Positions 25,913 through 37,553 of a stretch of DNA of 64,000 bases are shown in pieces; position 1 is the first letter of the stretch; each line of letters starts with the position of its first letter. The notes under the pieces were generated by a model, which saw only the letters and a program-made list of their open reading frames with translations, searched no databases and had not been told where the DNA came from. The stretch lies in the NCBI GenBank assembly GCA_963930655.1, contig OZ005600.1, positions 10,667,501-10,731,500 on the forward strand. Reading direction: 5' to 3'. The stretch comes from Myrica gale (lineage: Eukaryota > Streptophyta > Magnoliopsida > Fagales > Myricaceae). Made by a program: the position numbers and the translations under genes.

Positions 25913-26982
25913 ATTCTGCAGGGTCGGAGTGATCATGAGAGATTGGTTCTCAAAGTTCATGAATCAGCCCCCCAAGTCTAATGTTTGGTGTTAATGTCGG
26001 TGGTGTGAGGTGGTCGGTAGTAGCATCAATTCTATATTCTATAGTTTTCAGTTGTATCCATTTGCCAAAAGGCGCCCAGCTGTGGCCCTGTTGCTTTAGC
26101 TCATTCTGGAGCAAGCAACTCTTTTAGAGTTGGAAATATATAATTATATAAAGGTTAGTACAATGATGTCCAGTGCAGTTTTTGTCCTGCCTCTGCTTCT
26201 CCTGTGTTCGTTTCTTCAAAATAGAATTCATCCCCTTCCATCTGGGCTATTACCGGGGCAATTAACTTTAATCACAGCTCCAAGGAGGTGGCCAAGAAAG
26301 TTCGAGATGTTGTATATTTCATCTTGGTGCCGTCTGGTTCTACTTTTACCCATCCGTTTCAAACGGTTACGTCACACTATTCAGGCCACTGATCTAGTTT
26401 GCCCACAGCAACAGCATGATGTACGTGCCTAACAAAATGGGTGACCGTAAGACCTGGTTATGCTAGACAGAAACATGAGTTTCTTCATGTTCTGTGAAAT
26501 TTTCCTCATATGCGCACTACAAATTCTGCTTCTTCTTTTTGGTTTAATCTGAGTAGCGCCCCCATGGATTAGAATTAAGACCCGCAATAAAAGCATGATT
26601 TTCTTGCAGATGAGTTGGTACATTAGGATATAGCCTAAAGGAGAACTTATTTGAAGCTCCCTCGAATGATAAGAAGTCGCAGTCTGCATCGCCTTAAGGG
26701 TGGCTGGCTCCTGCAGGGACTGATCAGAATCTCGTCCTGTCACGGGAGGCCCAATATGTCAATATTGAACCCCATTTGTATACCCTTCACGTGCAAGGTG
26801 TTTTCACCTTTTGATGGGTCTATAGCATCAATTATGTGCATTACGATTTTTTTTCGTCTTTCAGATGGATAGAATTGGGGTGTCATTAAGGGTAACGATG
26901 TTAACGTCCAAGAGCTTCAGATAGGGGAGGCTTTTTTAAAACATTAACTAAATCATTTTTTAAGAATTTGTTCCTGCCATAT
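25913..26982. other. MIPS 3' UTR and intergenic spacer
   Basis: The first 200 bases or so are probably the 3' UTR; A/T-rich stretches near 26130-26150 could serve for polyadenylation. The rest, up to the tRNA gene, contains only short unsupported frames. Confidence 0.5.
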
Positions 26983-27055
26983 GGGGATGTAGCTCAGATG
27001 GTAGAGCGCTCGCTTAGCATGCGAGAGGTACGGGTATCGATACCCCGCATCTCCA
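26983..27055 (+). tRNA. tRNA-Ala (AGC anticodon), with a T-stem mismatch
   Basis: Folds as a 73-nt cloverleaf with acceptor stem 26983-26989/27048-27054 and a D-arm with intact A box (TAGCTCAGATGG). The anticodon stem CTCGC/GCGAG flanks loop TTAGCAT, with AGC at 27016-27018. The T-stem 27031-27035/27043-27047 pairs except at its inner position, where T27035 faces C27043. This is the 53-61 pair, normally an invariant G-C, and it also falls in the internal B-box promoter. There is no intron and no encoded CCA. TTTT at about 27066-27069 could terminate Pol III. It may be a weakly expressed or decaying copy. Confidence 0.92.
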
Positions 27056-28635
27056 TTGTAATCATTCTTTTGTTGGTTTACTCGCTCTCTCCGGTCTTCT
27101 GCATGCCTATCGCATCGCTCTGTGGACTTTTGGGCCTGATGGACTCTGGTTTTGGATATGTAGAATTCTCTGAGCTACGCTTCTACTTCCCAGTGATATT
27201 GGTGTTTTAAAGTCACATGGGTCAGGCCTATCCCCTCGAGCCTTCATTCGGATGCTTTCTTCCTGGTCCCAAATCTGGGTCCACAAATTACTGCTTGATT
27301 TGCGCAGGAGGCCCATAAAACGAGCAGGCCCATGTGACTGAATGTTGTGTGTGTGTACGCCAACGAAGGAAAAATCTAGTGGTTTTTTATTTTTTTTTAT
27401 TATTTTAGGAAGTGATGTTTTTGTTCCTTTCAAGACTGAAGATTTGGAGATCCATCGTTTGTAATTTAGTGTTTTTATGAAGATTTTTGCATACTATTTA
27501 ATATATACATGTATCTGTGTGTACACGCAAGAGCAAGAGACAGAGAGGGAGAGTCTATAGCGGTGTGTTTTATAATGTCCTGACTGATCAAGAGTTTGAC
27601 GTGAGTATCAATATTCAATAAATATATAAAAATGATGGTTTTCTCTAAATAATGCCTCCATCACAAGAAGTCACAGTATCAATTATGAGGGCACTGCGCA
27701 ACATTTTGTAGATGGAAGTCCATTTCATTGACCTAGCCTGCGCCCTGCGTACAAAATGGGGCTTGTCCAAGTACTGTTTCCACACAAAACAATCTAAAAT
27801 TTATTACACGACATGAACGGGACAGGAACGGAAGATAAAAGTAACGGATTACCATATAATATGTTATATTTCAGGTTAAATGGACTGAACTCATACCAAA
27901 AAAAAAGGTCTTAAAAATGGATGAGATTACTTACAAATTATACATAAACCCAGGTGATCAGCTGTCGCTTGCTCAAGTCAGTGTAATATAAAACGACAGC
28001 GATGATGGCAATTAACAAAGCAAGAAGATTGTTGAGGTGGCCAGGATACTTTCTTATTATAAATGATAAGATACTGTTGTTGATAAGAGAGAATAACTCA
28101 GTATCGATCAATGGCCAGGCCATTCCTTTACTAGGCAGCAAGCATGGGGGAGGTGCTGATCCCCAAAACCCCAACATTAAGCCTTTCGTGACTTTCAAAA
28201 GCAACCATAAACAAGCACTTTAGTCACTCAGTCCCACCCTTGGGAAAAGAAAAAAAAGGCTTTCCCATTTGCAAAAGCTTTTAGTAACATCTGACTAGTT
28301 GTTCATGTTCTTAATGCTCTTGATGCAGAGAGAGGGGGTGTGGAGAAATTTCCTTCGCAAGCCTTCCATTATTGGCCAACTGGAGTGCCCATTGACTCCA
28401 TTATAAAATTCACAGAAAATCTTTGATGCTCAAGATACGATTGTAGTTTAATAACAATCTGGTATCAAAGTATGACCTCTGAGGGAAATCTATGAATCAA
28501 CTTGGCCAAAAATATAGAGTTTGAAATGGCTTCACAATGTTTTTCAGTTTTTTTATATATAAGCAAATTCTGCATAAACCCACCGGCAGAGAGGCCTGAA
28601 GCTTAGAAGCACTTAAAAAAATAAAAGGTTTAATT
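27056..28635. other. Intergenic region, nothing recognised
   Basis: No supported gene. The site TGGTATCAAAGT at about 28460 resembles the initiator-Met-tRNA primer-binding site of copia/TRIM elements, but no paired LTRs were seen. Confidence 0.5.
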
Positions 28636-29046
28636 ACACTTTGAGCTCCTTATCTTTGGAGTCATTTATAATTTACACCCGATGTTTTATTTTTGAGACA
28701 TTGGGCTCCTTATCTTCAACATTTTTTAAATTTGAACCCCGTATCCGATTTGACCGTCTAAATTGACGGATTCCGTCAAAACGTGGGGTGCAATGTGTAC
28801 ATGCCTTTAAAGATAAGAGGCGCAATGTGTAAATAACTCCAAAGATAAGGGAGAAATGTGTACATACCTTCAAAGATAAAGGACGCAATGTGTAAATATT
28901 TTTGACGGAATCCGTCAATTTAGACGGCCAAATCTGGTATGAGGTGCAAATTGTAAAAATGTTGAAGATAAGGGGTTCAATGTCTCATTAATCAAACATC
29001 GAGATGTAAATTATAAATGAACTCAAAAATAAAAGCCTCTAAGTGC
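28636..29046. mobile_element. Foldback MITE (about 410 bp) with internal tandem repeats
   Basis: Two arms of roughly 150-165 bases are inverted copies of one another. CTTATCTTTGGAGTCATTTA in the left arm matches the reverse complement of 28985-29040, and GACGGATTCCGTCAA at 28765-28779 is mirrored at about 28904-28918. The short centre holds 31-32-base tandem units sharing CAATGTGT and AAAGATAA, starting near 28791, 28823, 28854 and 28886. No target-site duplication could be fixed. Superfamily is uncertain; MULE-type is possible by analogy with other foldbacks here. Confidence 0.7.
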
Positions 29047-31839
29047 AAAAAAAAAAAATGACCGGAGTAGACCGGAATTATCAACTAGTAGGCTTTTAGT
29101 GCTTTACCCACATCTGCAGCTGTACTGCAATCAAAACCCCCCCGGCAATGTTTTCGTCTCGTCCATCAAAGCAGGCAGCAGAGTGGCCACCATCATTCCA
29201 CGAAATGGGGTTTCGCTATTTTATTGATTTTATACAAAACGTCTGTAAAGTTCTTCTCTTTGTAAAAGCATTTTTGTAGGGTCGTGGAGGCAAATGGAGG
29301 GTTTTATTATAAAAAAAAGAAGAAGAAGAAATCGTTCTCTTGGGACGGCTTTAATTTGATGCTTTAAATTTTTAAGGATTTATTAAGACATTAGGACAAC
29401 AAAAAGTATATATTTAGAAAGAAAGAAAAAAAAAGACAACAAATAGTATATAGCTACTGATGTCATCTCTGAATTATGGTCGCTATTATCGGTTGCATAT
29501 CTAATTAAGGTTTCTTCTGCGATATTTTAGCCAAAAATATTTGGGAAAATTGCTCGGACATCATTTAATTAGTCTTAATTAAAAAAAAGCAGGGATGCGA
29601 AATCTTTTTTTGGGGGTTAAGTAAATGTGGACGGCATTACATGATCTAGGAGGAAATTAGAAGACCCATTTTTTTAAAAGAGAGTTCTGGGTTTCCCTGG
29701 TATTGTTATTATGTGATATATAAAAAATTACACCAGTTTATATCTCTCGTGGCTTCGAGACTGGCACTTCCAAGTTACTACAAGTCCCAGTCGAGGTAGA
29801 TCTGAAGTCTAATAAGTGGGTGGTCCAGGAAAACAAAAGGACGGGAACTTTATGTGCATGAAAGGGGTCCCAGTCCCACAGGAACATAGCGACCCATGAT
29901 ATCCCACATCAATCAACAAGTAAGTCCAAATGAATCTCCTTCAATTTTGAGTCGGGAACGTAGCTGCCAAGCTGACCCGGCCACATATTCCTCCAGCTCT
30001 TTCTTACTCCTATCAAAGAAGCCAAAAACACATAAAATAAAAATAAAAGGAAAAAATTTTGTAACAAAATGTAATGTAATGTTCAAGATGACCGTTATTT
30101 GCTAGGCTTTTTTTTTTTGGGTGACCACAAGAAGCTATCACTCAGACTAGTGAAAGAAAAAAAAATGGGCGCTAATTAACAAAGGGGGCCAACTAGCTAG
30201 CACGACGATATTGCTTTGTCCTCAGTTGGCTGGGCTAGTGCAGTATTGCAGTCATGAAAAGTGGACCTTTAATATATAGTTTAAATAAAAGAAGCCACTA
30301 AATTAGTGATAATGTGTAGTCCTCACAAGTACTGCAAGAGGGACCATTAGGACCTGCTCAGAGTCATAAATGGCATTTTCAGGTGGAAAATATCAGATAA
30401 AGGTGCAGAGCTTGCTGAGAATCAACAGCTGTTAGAGTTCACATTTCTCTCAGGTGCATTTTCAGGTGGCATATATATAGTAGAGTTTTGTAAGTAAAGG
30501 GTGATTTGAACCCTCAAATCACTAACCAGTCACTATTTAAGTCGATAATTTTTTTGAGTAAATGGCGATTTGAAACCCCGAGTCTGGGTCTAACTCACAC
30601 TCTCATACCCCCTTTGACTTGAGCTACCCGGATGAGATAAGTTGTCTAGATTGATTTTGCACGTTCTTGTTGTTTCAATCTCACAAGCAAAAGGCAAAAC
30701 CTTTTTCAAACGTGGCCATGAGGGAAACCAAAGCTGAAAATTATGCGTATCCAAGGATATTGATGTGTCTGGATTGGACCTCTTGCATGAGACTCGACCA
30801 TCCGTAGAAAACGCATTCACTCAACTAACATAGCACCATATATGATATCTAGACGCATGTGCGCTTCATTAGGCTTTGAATGAAAAATATGCAGCAAACA
30901 AAGGATCATGAAGCACCACATGCCGTCCTTATCCCATGTTGAGTTTCTTGTCCAGTGTATAGATTCTCCATTAATTTATTGTCTTCCATTATTGTACAGC
31001 ACACGTGAGATCGATGGTATGAATGTTAACAAAATACGAAATATTCTTCAAAACAATGGGATTAGTAAACAGATACATTTAAACTAATTAGTACTGCAGA
31101 AATAGTATTGCATGTAATATTAACAAATTTCACCGTGAAGTTACCCAAATTATCTGGGGGACAGATATATATATATATATATACAGCCTAACCCTCCTTT
31201 TCTCAAGGCCAGCTTACCAGAAAAAGGAAGGGCAAACCGATCAGAGTGTTATAATTCTATATCCAAGGACAAAATTTGAGGACGACAAACTCAAATATCT
31301 TAGACAAATAGACCTCACTCTGGGAGGACCATCTCGTATACTGTCATTTGTACTCAAAGTAAATTGTATATTCGAGATTCTGTAGTAATTTTTAATTTGT
31401 ATTCTTGTCTGTACTCGCTCAGATTATGATTTGTTAAATGTGGAGTACTAATGGACGAAATGTAGACGTGCTTGCTTGGGTGTTCTGTGCAGACGTGTGG
31501 TGGGTAGCTAGGCTTCCACTGTTCCACACATAAATATGATCCGTGCGGAATCGTTCGTATCTGGAGGACAGGGTCGAACAAAAGTCGTCTGTGTATTGTA
31601 GAACCATTTGAAAGGACCAGTCAAAACTTCACCCGCCTCCATTAGCATCCACACAATACACTAATACAGCAGGTAAAAAGCCTTTTGTACAACTTTACAG
31701 AGAGTAGCCGTCGACGCATAATTATTAACGTGAATCACGTAGATATACTTGAAAGGCGAAAATGGAGGAGGAGATGTCGATTTGCAATGTGTCCGATCTC
31801 TATATGACTTTTACTTAGCTCACTCTCTCAGACCCTTCT
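29047..31839. other. Intergenic region downstream of the FLZ gene, nothing recognised
   Basis: AT-rich. It contains an (AT)n microsatellite at about 31165-31183 and otherwise only short frames without domains. The part next to 31840 is presumably the FLZ 3' UTR. Confidence 0.5.
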
Positions 31840-32976
31840 TCACGCAGCGGCCACAGTCTCACTCTTACTACTTGACGCCTTAGTGGACGCAGTCGGTGGC
31901 GACGCGTGGCGGCCTTCTTTCTTTGAGGCCACCGAGCACTTCTCCTTCCTCTCATCTTGCTTCATCTGTTTCTCCCGGCACTCTAAACTACAAAATGCTG
32001 TATCCCCCCTGCAAATATTATTCACCCAGACAATCCACCATTAAAATAATATAACCAACACGAACCCTAACAGTACACTTCTGGCACAGAATTAAGAAAT
32101 CAATCACGAAAAGAGAGAGGAGAGAGAGAAGAGAGGAAAAATAAAAAAGTTTCAAGATTCGGGAGACAAGAGCAGGAACAGGTTATATTTGTGTGGGATT
32201 CATAAATACTACGGCTGGTTTTTGGATCCAACACATATATAATAAGGTCCCAGTGAAGTTAATATATAAAATACGAGAGATAGAATTTCCCAAATTCAGA
32301 TTGTTCCTGAAACCAACTGCACAAGATTCTCCTCTATAGCTGTTCATTTGCATGTATACCGTATTGTCAGAAGAAAATCTCCGACAAATGCAAATAATTT
32401 GAGGGCGGAACAAGCACCACAAATCGGAACACAGAAAATCTTCAACAACATCGCAACCATAACTCAACATATTTCTCATCGAAATTTCCCAAAAAAACAA
32501 AAGAACAAGTACACAAAGCGAACCCGAACTGTAGTAAACCCATAGGCATTTGCTAGAGATAAAGGCACGGTCATTTTGCAAGTGCGTGATTATGTGTGAG
32601 CGAGCAAAAGAGAGGCAGAGTGTCTAGGGTCGTACATATACATGTAGATGTCTCGGCCAGGTGCCAGGCGTCGCTTGCAGAGGCCACACGTACGCAGAAA
32701 GTGGGCTGTCTCCATGAAATGATCGGTACCAGAGTTGCCTCTCTGGGTTGATCTGGGAGACACCATGGCCAAGAAACGTTGGTCATATCCTCCATTTGGA
32801 ACAAAGTTCATGCTCTGAGGCACTGGCCCTTCTCCCACTGCTATTGCATGCGGATCCTCGAAGGGGTTTTGGTGATCAGACGGTTCCTGAGGTTCTAATA
32901 GGCTAGGATCCACGGTGATTCCTGTCATACTTGTTGTTCTCCTTATTGTAGGGCGTGGACGCTTCCCCAGCAGCAT
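31840..32976 (-). CDS. FLZ: FCS-like zinc finger (FLZ, DUF581) protein, complete, 169 aa
   Basis: FLZ proteins are plant-specific adaptors that bind SnRK1 kinase subunits and help regulate energy and stress signalling. Two exons on the minus strand, 32976-32636 and 32008-31840, are joined by a GT/AG intron. The FLZ domain is at residues 93-125: HFLRTCGLCKRRLAPGRDIY, then GDTAFCSLECR. Cysteines 97, 100, 120 and 124 give CX2C-X19-CX3C. The splice forms codon 114, which reads Met where Arg or Lys is usual (YMYxGD). The N-terminus MLLGKRPRPTIRRTTSMTGI is typical of the family; the upstream in-frame codons are read as 5' UTR. A Ser/Ala-rich tail follows the domain. The nearest upstream frame toward 33216 has no domain. 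Confidence 0.92.
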
Positions 32977-33312
32977 CTTCTTCCTCCTTTTATGAACAAA
33001 GAAACATACAGGAAGCAGAGGGACGGAGAGATCTATCGGGCGTGCGAGCGGGAGAGATGAGGGAGTGGGGGAGTGAGAATGGAAGGTGGGCGTGAAGATA
33101 AACGGGATGTGTGGACGCTGAGGACGGATCTGGGCCGTTGAATGCAGGCACCAAGTACAAGAAGTCCACGTCACGCTTCTTCGACCTTTTAATGCTCTTC
33201 TTGTCTTCTTCTTCATTTTAGTTGTTGTTTATTTATTTATTTTAAGTTTCTTACTTTAATTTCTTTAATATGTTTTACTTTTCTGAGTTTTCTCTGCTCT
33301 GTTACATATTTA

Positions 33313-33492
33313 GGTTGTGTTTGCTTTGTAATATTTTTGGTATGAGAATATGTGTTGTTATTGAGTTTAGTGAAAAGGTGAAGAGAGAGATAATTTTTTA
33401 TATTTTTTAATGGGAGAGTGAGAGATTATATTGAATTATTTTATTAGGAGTGAAAGAATATTTTTGGTAAAATTTTGTAAGTGAATGCAGCC
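33313..33492. mobile_element. Tourist-like MITE, copy A
   Basis: A short AT-rich element whose ends read GGTTGTGTTTGC and, reverse-complemented, GGCTGCATTCAC. It is closely similar in inverted orientation to the element at 37954-38098, sharing for example AATATTTTTGGTATGAGAAT. The TIR style suggests PIF/Harbinger (Tourist). Confidence 0.65.
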
Positions 33493-33750
33493 TGTGGGAT
33501 ATGTCTTTTTAAGATTTCCCTTTAAATTTCGGTACAAATATTTTAGTGATCAGAGTTCAAAATTTAAGTTCTAACAAAATAGTAACAAGTTTTGTTTTTT
33601 TAGGTTTATTATTGATACTGTTCTTGTGTTATTGATTTTTCATAACTTAATCTTTGTGATATAATTTTAAACATTCTCTTCCTACATTATATTGTTCAAA
33701 TATATGGGTCCTTCTGTCAATTAAAAATTAGTCAATTAAAGAAATATTAA

Positions 33751-33974
33751 TGGTTAAATGCATGTCATGCCCCTGTGGTATGCGGTAATAACAAATATGC
33801 CCATGAGGTAAACAAAGTCCTTTTCATACCCCTGAGGTAAACATTCAGGAGCAAATATGTTCTTCCGTTATGTTTACCTCAGGGGTATGAAAGGACATAT
33901 TTACTCCTGAATGTTTACCTCAGGGGTATGAAAAAGACTTTGTTTACCTCGGGGGCATGACATGCATTTAACCC
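33751..33974. mobile_element. MULE-type foldback MITE (224 bp) with 9-bp TSD
   Basis: Flanked by AAATATTAA at 33742-33750 and 33975-33983. The termini are inverted repeats sharing GGTTAAATGCATGTCATGCC, and most of the element folds back on itself (TTTACCTCAGGGGTATGAAA and its complement recur). The 9-bp duplication and long inverted arms fit Mutator-like elements. It has no coding capacity. Confidence 0.85.
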
Positions 33975-33983
33975 AAATATTAA

Positions 33984-35359
33984 TATAAACTTGGGGTCGG
34001 GATACTCATTGTCGAAGTCAGATAAACTATCATAGACCTCATTCTCCATAGTGGATTAAATTTTTGTAGGTAGATGACTTATATATTTGAAAAAAAGGAC
34101 CACAAAGATTGATCTATTTAAAGTTGTACCTTAAAAATTGATTTGTTATAACTCAATACCACAACAATTGTATAGTTAATTGAGTTTTTTTTTTTTATAC
34201 ACGAAAGTGGTAGCCCAAATAATAATGCGGTCACCATATAGTGAGGGTGGAGATATAGATATTTGAATTGAATCCTTACACTGCATTTTTTTAGTTACAT
34301 TTTCGTAGAGCTATGGTAAGTCCAATATCTGCAGTGAGTGACAGTCCCTATGATCGCGTTCAGGTTGAATCAGCTACTCTTGGTCGCCCCCTACCACCTT
34401 TTCTCTTACAAAAAAATAAGTGTATTTTTTTTCTCCAATTAAGTAAGGCTGTATAACTCAAATATACTATTATAATCTTTTTTTTTCAATAAAAACATAA
34501 TACTAATCATAATCATATCTCATGAAATGGTCCAATATATTCATGACCTTTGGATTCGAAAAACTGATGAATAAATTGTTACTCTCATCAAAATCTTAAG
34601 TTGACGAACAAAAAGGATAGAAGAATCAAAACAATTGAATCCGAGATTGGAGGATTAATTTTGCAAGAAATTAAAAATCATATCATGTACCCCTATATTC
34701 AATCTCGCGTTGAAAAATCCCTTGCAAGAATTCGTTCTGGGTAAATAACCCCTTGAGGGGTCGAAAGCACATAATGCATCTACAATTAAGAACAATTAGA
34801 AACAACCAGTAAGGTACAGTGATGAGGTGCATAAAGACCATATATCGGTGGATGTACAAAAAAGAGTCAATTTTACCTTAGACCAACTCAAATATATTTA
34901 ATTATATACGTCATTTTTCTTTAGATAAATGTTCTTAGACCTCTTCATTTCCTACTATTTTTTTTCTCCCCAAATCAATTTAAACCAACGTGACTTTTTA
35001 CAATATATATAATAATACGTGTCGATCATAGAGTAATAAACCGAATTAGGTGGTGGTTTTAGCGGTCCAAAGCAAAGTTATCACGTTAACATTCTGGAAC
35101 TTCTACGCCGAAGAAAATTTCGGAGTCGTCCACGAAGCCTAAGGGGTCCAATGATCAACCGGTCGACTGATATGGTCTAGCGGCGTATTAAAATATAAAC
35201 AAATTTTCGTTTGGAAGTTTTGTTATATATTAAAAAAATTATTATATAATGATTATGATAGGTTGGAGTGCACACACCTTCATGTCCATGACGTAAGGAC
35301 GTTTATTAATATTATTTTTCCTCTAATAATTAATTACAAAGATAATAATGAGAGCTAAT
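33984..35359. other. Intergenic region, nothing recognised
   Basis: Very AT-rich, with no supported gene or bounded element. Confidence 0.5.
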
Positions 35360-35364
35360 GAGGT

Positions 35365-35815
35365 TGATGAGTCATGAAATACTCGGCCCGACCAGACTAT
35401 TTAGGCTCGAGTCTATTAGCCTGTTGGCCAGTCCCAACTATCCGACCTCGCATAGGAGTTTGACATCCGATCTCACATATAAGTCTAGCCACCCGAAGAC
35501 TTCTCATGACAACTCGAATGGTCGGCGGCACTCTCCTAATACAACTCTACAACCTGACTCCTTTAGAAGACACTCTCCTAATGAAACTCTACTACCTTAA
35601 GAGGTAGTCTCCTAACAGGACTACGACGTCGGTGCAGGTATAAAAACCCAGGTATTCTCCTCATTGGGAGGGTCTCAATTCTATTATCATAATACTCAAT
35701 TCTTCTTGAGATCTAACTTGGTCGTCAGAGTCTCCGGACCCGAGGTCACTCCCCTTCGGTGATTCTTGTAGATTCACTTGATTTTCGAGCATTGTGATTA
35801 TTCTTGATATCATTA
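35365..35815 (+). repeat. 5' LTR
   Basis: Contains GGTATAAAAACC near 35638 as a likely TATA box and is clearly homologous to 37104-37553. The words ATGAAATACTCGGCCCGACC and AAACTCTACTACCTTAAGAG are shared by both copies. Confidence 0.88.
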
Positions 35816-35816
35816 G

Positions 35817-35832
35817 TTGACGTTGTCTGTGG
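35817..35832 (+). other. Putative LTR-retrotransposon primer-binding site
   Basis: Immediately follows the 5' LTR. It matches the common gypsy-type site GGCGCCGTCTGTGG except for changes consistent with methyl-cytosine decay. Confidence 0.55.
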
Positions 35833-36373
35833 AAACTCTCGAAAAAAACCACCTTCAAACACTTTTACGTTCACCACAATAATTTTTAACAATCTCCTTC
35901 ATCCCTTTTTACTATCGTTATCTGGGAACATGTGGGTAGAGAATTTAGATCATCCTTTTGACGATTTTCCCAGGGAAGATGTTTTTTGTTTTTGGTTTCG
36001 ATACATCGCAAGTAGAGGATTCCTATCACCTTAATGACTAATGTGGATTTTCTTATGATATATCGTAGATCGCTTGCAAGGAAGATTTTAAACTCTAAAG
36101 ATTAACGTTTCTTGCATACGTTCTTAATCTTTCACATGAGAGATTTATTCGTTAAAGAATAAGACCAATGATCTATTGTCCACCATCAGATTGTGCATTT
36201 TTATTGGTTTTAACATTCTTGAAATTCTTTTAGGCTTTGGTTTATTTTCTTCCGAACTAATTGAAGAGTTGCCTCTGTTTCTTGAATTCTTTTGAATTTA
36301 AATGTTTAATTGAAGCTTTGTAACTTCATTCAACACTTAAAAATTCTTCTTCTTTTTTTCTGAAAGTTATAGA

Positions 36374-36525
36374 TGAAGGGAAACTTCATGCCAATTGGGA
36401 AGGCTCTTACAGAGTGGTGGAGATCATCCGACCAGGGACATACCACCTCGAGACTTGCACGGGAAGTGCCTCCCTCATCCATGGAATGTCGCTCACTTGC
36501 ATAAATATTTTCAGTTGTTTGCTTG
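36374..36525 (+). pseudogene. Remnant of gypsy pol C-terminus
   Basis: One frame reads GKLHANWEGSYRVVEIIRPG. After a frameshift another reads LPHPWNVAHLHKYFQ followed by a stop. These match the extreme C-terminal part of pol in Ty3/gypsy (Tat-like) elements, downstream of integrase. Protease, RT, RNase H and the integrase core are missing. Confidence 0.75.
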
Positions 36526-36626
36526 ATGTTTCTACCTTTTTTTATCATTTGAGACATTTTGATACTCATGATTCGAGTTTTTGATGAATACAAGAATAAT
36601 TTTTCTCTTAGTAGGTTCAGGTGTGT

Positions 36627-36809
36627 AAGTCTCCACTCCCAAGTACCTTGCACCGGCTCGTACCCGAGCAGGAGTCAACTCGATGACAAGTCTCCACTCC
36701 CGAGTACCCTGCGTCGGCTCGTACTCGTACAGCGGTCAACTCGATGACAAGTCTCCACTCTCGCATACCCTGTGTCGGCTTGTACCTGGGCAGCGGTCAA
36801 CTTGATCGC
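36627..36809 (+). repeat. Tandem repeat, 3 copies of 61 bp, plus partial fourth
   Basis: Units start at 36627, 36688 and 36749, each opening AAGTCTCCACTC and ending near GTCAACTCGATGAC. A fourth start is seen at 36810. They lie between the pol remnant and the 3' LTR, where Tat-lineage elements often carry tandem repeats. Confidence 0.88.
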
Positions 36810-37103
36810 AAGTCCCCATTTATATTTTCGTAGGCTGGATTGTTCTTCTAATACTAAAATCTTATTGAGATCTAACTGAGACATCAGAGTCCTCGGATTC
36901 GAGGCCGCCATATCTTCTTCTTCCTTTCAGGTATGGTCAAACTCCACAGAAAACTCTGCTCGAGACTTGATCTCAGCAGCAGTCGAACTTCTCCAGAGTA
37001 CCCTGCTCGAAACTAGATCTCAACAGGACAACTGATCCAATCGGGGGGGCTCGATCTTTGGTCTGACTTGCATCGTTTTTGAGGTTGAAAAGATGGAGAC
37101 TAC

Positions 37104-37553
37104 TGATGGGCCATGAAATACTCGGCCCGACCATTCCACTTAAGCTCGAGTCCCTTAGTCTGTTGGTCAGTCCCGACTATCCGACCTAGCATAGGAGTTT
37201 GACATCCGATCCCACATAGCAGTCTAGCCACCCGAAGACTCTTCATGACAACTCAAATAGTCGGTGGCACTCTCCTAATACAACTCTACAACCTGACTCT
37301 TCTAGAAGACACTCTCCTAATGAAACTCTACTACCTTAAGAGGTAGTCTCCTAACAGGATTACGACGTTGGCGCTGATATAAAACTCAAGTATTCTTCTC
37401 ATTGGGAGGGGCTCAATTCTATTCTCATAATACTCAATTCTTCTTGAGATCTAACTTGGCCGTCAGATTTTCCGGATCTGAGGTCACCCTCCTTCGGTGA
37501 TTCTTGCAGGTTCACTTGACTTTTGAGCATTGTGGTGATTCTTGACATCATCA
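37104..37553 (+). repeat. 3' LTR
   Basis: Second copy of the LTR, preceded by a short purine-rich tract (GAAAAGATGGAGA) that may be the polypurine tract. Confidence 0.88.

Larger units (their letters stand above)
35365..37553 (+). mobile_element. Gutted Ty3/gypsy-type LTR retrotransposon (2.2 kb)
   Basis: Two direct repeats of about 450 bases (35365-35815 and 37104-37553) start TGATG and end CAT(T/C)A. The flanking five bases are GAGGT on the left and GATGT on the right, a one-mismatch duplication. After the left LTR a primer-binding-site-like stretch (TTGACGTTGTCTGTGG) looks like a C-to-T-decayed form of the gypsy-type GGCGCCGTCTGTGG. The 1.29-kb interior keeps only the last piece of pol plus three 61-bp repeats, so the element depended on others to move. 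LTR divergence (many substitutions) marks it as old. Confidence 0.85.

Noticed and set aside
28440..28470. TGGTATCAAAGT as an LTR-retrotransposon primer-binding site (similar words near 16780 and 60428)
   Set aside because: No paired LTRs or TG...CA boundaries were found around any of the three.
28791..28900. CRISPR-like spaced repeats
   Set aside because: Units are contiguous, diverged tandem repeats in the loop of a foldback element in plant nuclear DNA.
32590..33216. FLZ start at an upstream Met (208-codon frame)
   Set aside because: The extra N-terminal residues look like translated 5' UTR. The family start MLLGKRPRP lies at 32976.
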